Of a stretch of 64,000 nucleotides of DNA, positions 57,952 through 64,000 are shown in pieces. Both the position numbers and the translations under genes were made by a program. The notes below the pieces were generated by a model. The model worked only from the letters and a program-made list of their open reading frames with translations. It was not told the origin of the DNA and searched no databases. Each line of letters begins with the position of its first letter. Positions within the stretch are counted from its first letter, which is position 1. The DNA is from Taxillus chinensis (lineage: Eukaryota > Streptophyta > Magnoliopsida > Santalales > Loranthaceae). Location: assembly GCA_023512835.1 (NCBI GenBank), contig CM042088.1, forward strand, positions 41,936,271-42,000,270, in the 5' to 3' direction.

Positions 57952-59571
57952 AACTGAAATAACTCTCTTGTAGATCTGAACAGGATGGGTACATTCTGTA
58001 TAGGGATATTCAAAGGTGACCATCTCCAAAATGCACATCCCAAAAGAGTATATGTCGACTAGTTCATTATATTCCTCCTTGTACACTTCAGGTGCCATAA
58101 ACTCTGGTGTACCTAATAAAAAAGAAAACACCGCCCAAAGACAAGTTAATACTAAAAGCTGAAATAATCCAACACTAAACTCCATCCACTCATGAACCAC
58201 ATAACTGAATTTCTTAAGAGATAAATGACATAAAATATCAGGGCCTGTTTAATCATGGAGAAATTTTCTTTTCACCGTTAATTGGAAAACCTTATTTTGT
58301 CATTTCACTACCAGTTTTCAGAATTTTAGGCAGCTATTGTTCATATGATCTCTCGAGTGTTTTGTAAAAACTATTATACTTGTTAAGCAAAATTTTTATA
58401 TTTCATTAGTAAAACCAAGATCTTGACTTCACTAGACGTGTGGCAAAAGGAAAAATAATTTTCCAATTATTGTATGGGCTTCATTGTAGCATCGTAAACA
58501 AAATCCTCAATAACTCTCAACCAGTTTTCAAGGAACCGTCAACAGTTTTATGTCAGTTCAGACATACCAACACAATGGGCAACATGTGATTTCCGAAGGA
58601 ATGCAGCCAGGCCAAGATCCCCAATCTTGACTTCCCCAGTGTTGCCATTGACGAAGATGTTATCACACTTGAGATCCCTGTGGATCACAGGGGGGTCATG
58701 GCTGTGGAGATAGAGAAGCCCTCTCAATATCTGCCTGCACCAATGCTTGACAGCCCTAATGTTGACCTGCTTGTGCTTTTTCCTGTACCTATGAACCACC
58801 CGCCCAACGAAATAGCAGAAAATGAGGAAAAAAAATAAGAATTGAGAAACCCAGATGAAAAAGATCCGGAAAGTAAGCTCATGAGAATGATAAGGATAAA
58901 GGACAGGACAAACAAATCAAAATGAGCAGAAAGGACATATCAGGAAGCCCTTCTTACTTTTACAGTATCCAAGCAAACATGCACCCAAATAAGGAAGAAA
59001 AGACAATAAAAAAAATAGGATAACCCAACACTAACGGATATCTGTGAGACTCTCTCCCATGTACTCACTGTGTCATGGTCCCAGAAGTGAACATCTCGGT
59101 GACAAAGTTGATGTTCCTCTTATCAGTGTCGACCCAGGAGGTATAGAACTTCATTATGTTAATGTGCTTTAGGGTTTTGAGAAGATGGATTTCATAGTAG
59201 AGCCTCTCTAGATCTTCAGGGCTTTGGAGAAAATCACAGACCTTGACTTGGTTCCAAGCAACTTCGATCCCCTCGTATTCATCAAATGCTCTATACCTAC
59301 ACCCCCTCGCCCCCAAAAAGTCAAAACTTAAATGCGTTAAGGAAATTCCAACAGTTACCCATTTCCACAAACTCATGGAAACGCCTACAAGCGTAGAAAT
59401 TTTAATGAAATCTGAGATGGGTTTGCCAAGAAAAGTGGAAAAAAATGAATGGAAAATGAATTGGAATCCATACACTATCTTTGAAGATCCTTTGCCTAAA
59501 ATTTCATCGTACTGCATAAAAGGATAGGAACCCATGAAACCAAATCTCAAATGCTCCATAAACAAGCACAC

Positions 59572-59626
<55 letters not shown>

Positions 59627-59724
59627 GTGGGTACTCTGCCATATCTTCCAGTGGGATCCATTTCAACAAATTCTGAGCCATCAGATTCGAAATGTGAGAT
59701 GAGACCATTGCCATTACCATTCAT
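56460..59724 (-). CDS. WNK (with-no-lysine) serine/threonine kinase
   Basis: A plant WNK kinase; family roles include flowering time, ion and osmotic responses. Exons: 59724-59635, 59511-59474, 59296-59069, 58788-58568, 58112-57955, 57756-57303 and 57214-56460, about 647 aa. Hallmarks: Lys41 in the glycine loop (GKGSSK) with Asn58 where other kinases have the beta-3 Lys (VAWNQVK). HRDLKCDN (155-162) and DLG (176-178, replacing DFG) follow, with 'GTPEFMAPE' in the activation segment. After the kinase comes the conserved 'RNIYFPFD' autoinhibitory/PF2-like region (near residue 400) with '[15 protein letters not shown]'. The C-terminal tail is variable and ends in a Lys/Arg-rich cluster. Two uncertainties: exon 5 has a second in-frame donor 138 nt downstream, and exon 6 may instead end at 57321 through a GC donor. 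Either would change length by 46 or 6 residues. Confidence 0.93.
57780..58054 (-). repeat. 138-bp tandem duplication across the exon 5 splice donor of the WNK gene
   Basis: The last ~95 bp of exon 5 (from 'gggatgtgcatt' to 'gttatttca|gttagt') plus the following CT-rich intron start are repeated immediately downstream. The coding parts differ at only two bases (one silent, one Lys to Asn), so the event is recent. Donors lie at 57955 and 57817, exactly 138 nt apart. Confidence 0.95.
59576..59626. repeat. (GA)n microsatellite in WNK intron 1
   Basis: About 22 near-perfect GA units plus a short broken tail. On the transcribed strand it is a CT tract starting 8 nt after the exon 1 donor, in an intron of only 123 bp. 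Its length therefore makes up a large part of that intron. Confidence 0.95.
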
Positions 59725-60150
59725 TCTCTGAGAAAGCTGATTTGCTCTTCACTTTGTTTGATGATTTGGGTTCTCCCTCGTCACAGATTTCCATACGGCG
59801 ACATTGAATAGTAAAACAGAGACGATTGGTCAGGCGTGAAACCATACATTTTTTGTTTATTTTTTATTTTTTGGTGGAGACAGAGGGGAAAGGTCTCGGA
59901 ACACTTTTCCCGTACAGACAAGAAAGGGACGAATGAGCACACCGAAAGGACAAAACGTTTTCCAACATACAAACCCACCCACAATGACCCACCCCACATA
60001 GATCCATCAGAGAGAGAGAGGGAGAGAGAAGGCGTTTTTCCTCTTCCCTCTCCCGCGGTAAAACTCTTATCTCTTAGTGCAGATTTGGGGTTGAAAATGG
60101 AAAATTTTGCACGAACGAACAAGACCTGGTACCTGTCATTGGTCACTATT
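59725..60150 (-). promoter_or_regulatory. Probable WNK leader and promoter region
   Basis: Upstream of the start codon, read on the - strand, a CT-rich tract (GA on +, 60010-60030) and moderately GC-rich DNA end sharply at an ATT repeat (60171-60222). This is the expected place for the transcription start, but I see no clear TATA box and cannot fix it. Confidence 0.35.
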
Positions 60151-60170
60151 ACGCTATTGCCTTAACCAAA

Positions 60171-60222
<52 letters not shown>
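60171..60222. repeat. (ATT)n microsatellite
   Basis: About 17 uninterrupted ATT units, just outside the probable WNK promoter. Confidence 0.97.
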
Positions 60223-60223
<1 letters not shown>

Positions 60224-63200
60224 ATTGTGGTTTATTCTCAAATCCTAACAGTTGACCAGCTGGTGTTCCAAATGAGCTGATCACCACCCCCTAAAAAATC
60301 TCGAGAAAAGTAGCAAAAATAATTGTTTTTTTTTAAATAATAAATAAATAAACAAACCGCTTGGTTGAGGTAGTATAGATTTATCAAACATAGACATTTA
60401 TTATCAAAACAATATACGTAACCATACATTTATGATTGCTCCTACTTTCTTTGGCCTGTTTTTCAAGGGGTTAATTTTCATTTAATAACCGTTTATACAA
60501 CGTAATGGCTGAGGTTTCAATTCCCAAGCCTGTCTCCATCTCTCTGATTATGTTGGTTTCTTTTGAGGTTCTAGTAATATTTATATTTTTAAAAATATTT
60601 TAAATGGTTGAGGTTTCAACCACTTTTTTAAAAAAATATTTATTATAATAATATTCATATTTAGTTTCTTATTCTCATGAGAATATTTTATTTTATTTTA
60701 GAAATAAATAATATTTAATATTTAAAATTTATTTATTTTTTTAAAAACATAAAACATCTTATTTTCTATTTCTATCTATATTTATTTATTATTATTTTTC
60801 TCCCACACTTTCATTTGGAACAATCAATCAAAATTTGAGTATAATAATAATATTAAAAAATTATAAAAAAAATTAAGAATAAATAATAAATGGCAAATGA
60901 TTTCGGTTCAAGCATTTGCAAATAACAAATAAATAAATCAGTTACAAATTTTAAAATAAGATGAAATGTTTTTTTCACTTGAAATGCAGAATAAAGGGTG
61001 GTCTATTTTTTCATCCGTGGAACACTTTTTTTTCTTTCTGAAAAGAATTGTCACTGTCAATCCAATATTTATAATTTGTGAAACTACCTAATTTCATATT
61101 TTTGAGGGCGTGAGGTCAATGGGTTGCCGTATAACTTGAATTGCTTTATATTTTATAAAGAAAAATATTTAAACCTATCCAAATATATACATATATAAAT
61201 ATTGATCTTGTACTGTATTGTGCCGTGCTGGCATCGATGGTAGACGCTATATATTTTTTGGGTAAGCATAGCATTATTATTATTTTGTAATAAAATAGGT
61301 GATTATTAATTTTGTAGCTAATTAAGCTTTCGACCTATCCATTTTAATTTTATTTGGCTACTGAAAATGAATCTTACCTTGTGTAAGTTCGATCCTTATT
61401 ACAGATGATTAAAGATTTATCCATTTTAATATACGCTAGGATAAACGTTAAACTTGATGTCAATAATCTATATCAACAGCAATTTATATTAAATATTTTT
61501 CTAACACATTTTTCAAACAGACGCCATTAATCCTTGTGAATAAGGTTATTGGAAAAAGAACTCTTGGACCCTTTTTACTGAACTCTTAAACATAAACGTA
61601 TAATTAATAACCATAAATATATATATATATATATATATATTTAGATAATTAGATATAGATATGTGATTTAAGAAAACAATTATTACATAATTTAAAAGGT
61701 GTCCAAATTTAGTTTTAGGTTGAACTTCGTTGTCGTCCCAAATTAGTGTTCCTGCAAGCGCAGGCAGGCAGGCGTGGAACGTGACTACTTGCCAGGTGTG
61801 ATGCGTCATTGAATGGATTAGATTAGACAATCCCAGATTGTCAATTATTGTCACCTCTTTTTCTAATTTCTTTAGAATTTGTAATTTTCTTTTCCTTTTT
61901 TTCCCAATTTCTGACCCACGAGATTTCGATTCCGCATTGCCGATTCTGCCTATTTTATTCTTCCTGCCTTGCTTGCTGATTTCTAATTTCTTTTAGAATT
62001 CGTCAATGAAATGAATCATCAAAAAAAAAAACTCAGGATTTCCCGTTTTATGTCGTGTTATAAATGCAAATAATCTTTTTTTTTTCTATACTTTCAATAA
62101 ATTTTTTCTAAAATATTGATTAAAGGTGAACGCCAGACCTCTTTTCTTTTCTTTTTTTTTTTGTCAAATAATATGAGGTCAAAAGATTTCACTGATAAAA
62201 TTGAGGGTCTTACAAATTTTTGGATTCATGTCACACCCAAAAAAAATATTGTAAGATAGTGATTTATTTAATCTGTTTATTTGTTTTCAACTGTTTAAAC
62301 TATATTTTTATTTAATTATAGTCTAGTAATTATTACAATATTTCATTATAGTTAAATATTAATTAAATCATATCGTGTAATACTTTTGGATATTGTATGT
62401 GATGTCAATCTAAAAAATTTATCACGTGAAATGTATAACATAAAATTTTGGCTCTACAAATTTTGATGATTAGACCCCATAAAATAAATTTTCAATTTCA
62501 TGTTATTCTTTTTTTCATAAAATATGATAATTTATTTATCACTTGCTTTATTACTTATGTCTGTAAAATAAAAGTTAAATTTGATGATTAAATAGAAAAA
62601 TAAAAATATCCTGATAGTTATTTTTAAAAATAAAAGTAACATGATAATTTACATTATGAAAATAAAGAGATCTGGTCTCGTGGGGCTGGCATGGTATAAA
62701 TACCCACATGTGATCAGATTGTGGGTTTAAACATGGAATCCACGTGGTAGCAAAGTTTTAGGAATAGCCATATATGAATGTGGTGAGGTCCGTAAGAAGA
62801 GTCTACGAAGCAGTGTTTGTTGTCAAATAAAAAAAAAAACAAAACAAAACAAATAAATTTAGTTATATAAATAGTAAATCCAACCAGTAAATGGAAAAGA
62901 GCAGTGATTAATGAATAATGAATATTAAGTCGACACCATATGCGTGCATGTTTCATATTAAGTAGACATCATTCATTTTCGTTGGTATAAGCATTGGTTT
63001 TTGAAAATTTATAATTTTAAAATAATTTTTATTTATTATAAAAAATAATATGTTTTCAAAATATATTTTTTAAAAAAATAAATACGTCTCATAAAAATGA
63101 AAATATAATATTATGAACTCATTTAATAAAATAAAAAAATTAAAATATTTGAATCTCCCATCAAAATTAAATTTAAATTTAAAAATAAAAAATAATCAAA

Positions 63201-64000
63201 AACAATTATGATAAAATTTACTGGTTTTAACTGAATTTTATAATTAAATAATTTTAAATTTATCTCTATCAATTATTTTTAAAAATAATTATCGATTCAT
63301 CCTAACAGAAAGTCAATCAATTACACACAACAAGAATGGTTATCTCATCAATCCCAATATATGAACGTGATATATATTGGTAATAAATTCAAACCTTTTC
63401 CATTTACCACACCTGTTAAATTAGTTGTACTCATGATCACGATTGGAATGCATTATTTAGTCTTTCTATAGTTCAATTTAGACACTTATAATATTATTAT
63501 AAGGACATTGTTTATGCTCTTAATATTTATTTTAGTCCAATATCAAAACGTCCAAAATTTTTAAATCCTTAATTTATTTATTTTTGATGAGCGAATATGA
63601 CTTTTGATTAAATCATTTATCATGATAATCCAATTAATACTTTTTTAAAATTAACTTTAAAAAGAATTACAGTATATAAGCGATGTCATCTGTCTTAATG
63701 ATGTTAGCTAAAATTTATGGAATAATTTTTGTCATTTGAGATGCATACGTCACTTTCTTATCTAATGAATTCATCCGATAAATTTATGTATTGACTTATA
63801 GTTTTCATGTATGATTCAAATACACCTTTGGTAAGTTTTAAGTGATAGCAATCAAAACTTATATTGTGAATGTCATTAAAAGGTCATTAATATGTCATCT
63901 AGTAAACTTTTCTTGCATCGTTAAGGAAGATTGAGCTGTCATTGAGAAGTTCTTGCTTACACATGCAATAACAACATCAAAAATTTCTTGTTTATGCTAT
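60223..64000. other. AT-rich spacer, no gene seen
   Basis: Only short open frames without recognisable motifs. The composition is strongly AT-rich with several TA runs (for example 61617-61640). No RNA gene or bounded transposon was identified up to the window edge. Confidence 0.5.

Noticed and set aside
35982..59724. Idea that the NEK and WNK kinases form a functional cluster with BRF1
   Set aside because: They belong to unrelated families and pathways and have opposite orientations; neighbourhood alone gives no support.
1..64000. CRISPR arrays, operons, phage or bacterial features
   Set aside because: The simple repeats are microsatellites without unique spacers, and the genes are intron-bearing plant genes.

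Overview
The window is nuclear DNA from a flowering plant, most likely a eudicot. The gene models are plant-specific or plant-typical (gibberellin 20-oxidase, MyoB/DUF593 myosin-binding protein, WVD2-like microtubule protein, plant NEK and WNK kinases). Genes are broken by many short GT-AG introns, and the spacers are very AT-rich and full of decayed transposons and microsatellites. Nothing bacterial, viral or organellar was identified, and the species cannot be named from the sequence alone.

Layout. 1-7.8 kb is a gene-free transposon-rich spacer: a dispersed repeat copy, a 135-bp tandem repeat, one CACTA-like end, a dead copia reverse transcriptase, and a small LTR-like element split by a hAT element. 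7.8-9.94 kb (-) is a three-exon GA 20-oxidase. 13.0-17.3 kb (+) is a MyoB gene containing four tandem copies of one exon-intron unit. 17.3-21.9 kb is empty, AT-rich spacer. 22.0-24.06 kb (-) is a five-exon Alba-domain gene. 24.3-25.9 kb is an ~0.7 kb sequence present twice. 28.2-30.4 kb (+) is a six-exon WVD2-like (TPX2-domain) gene. 34.8-45.4 kb (+) is a 14-coding-exon NEK kinase with a leader intron. 47.4-49.8 kb (-) is a BRF1-like gene that keeps only the C-terminal TBP-binding part and has a duplicated 54-nt exon. 50.4-56.4 kb is spacer with a complete hAT-type MITE, a palindromic element and a possible retroposon. 56.46-59.72 kb (-) is a WNK kinase with a fresh 138-bp duplication across a splice donor. 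60.1-64 kb is gene-free.

The seven genes belong to unrelated pathways: gibberellin synthesis, actomyosin transport, RNA/DNA binding, cortical microtubules, a mitotic-type kinase, RNA polymerase III initiation, and WNK signalling. I see no operon-like or cluster logic linking them. Exon models were assembled by hand from splice sites, reading phase and family motifs. All seven close to multiples of three, though the 5' end of the BRF1-like gene and one WNK donor remain uncertain.

The most unusual theme is in-frame duplication inside genes. The MyoB array, the BRF1-like exon pair, the WNK double donor and a 21-bp repeat in the WVD2-like gene all preserve the reading frame. They could therefore create protein isoforms rather than break the gene.
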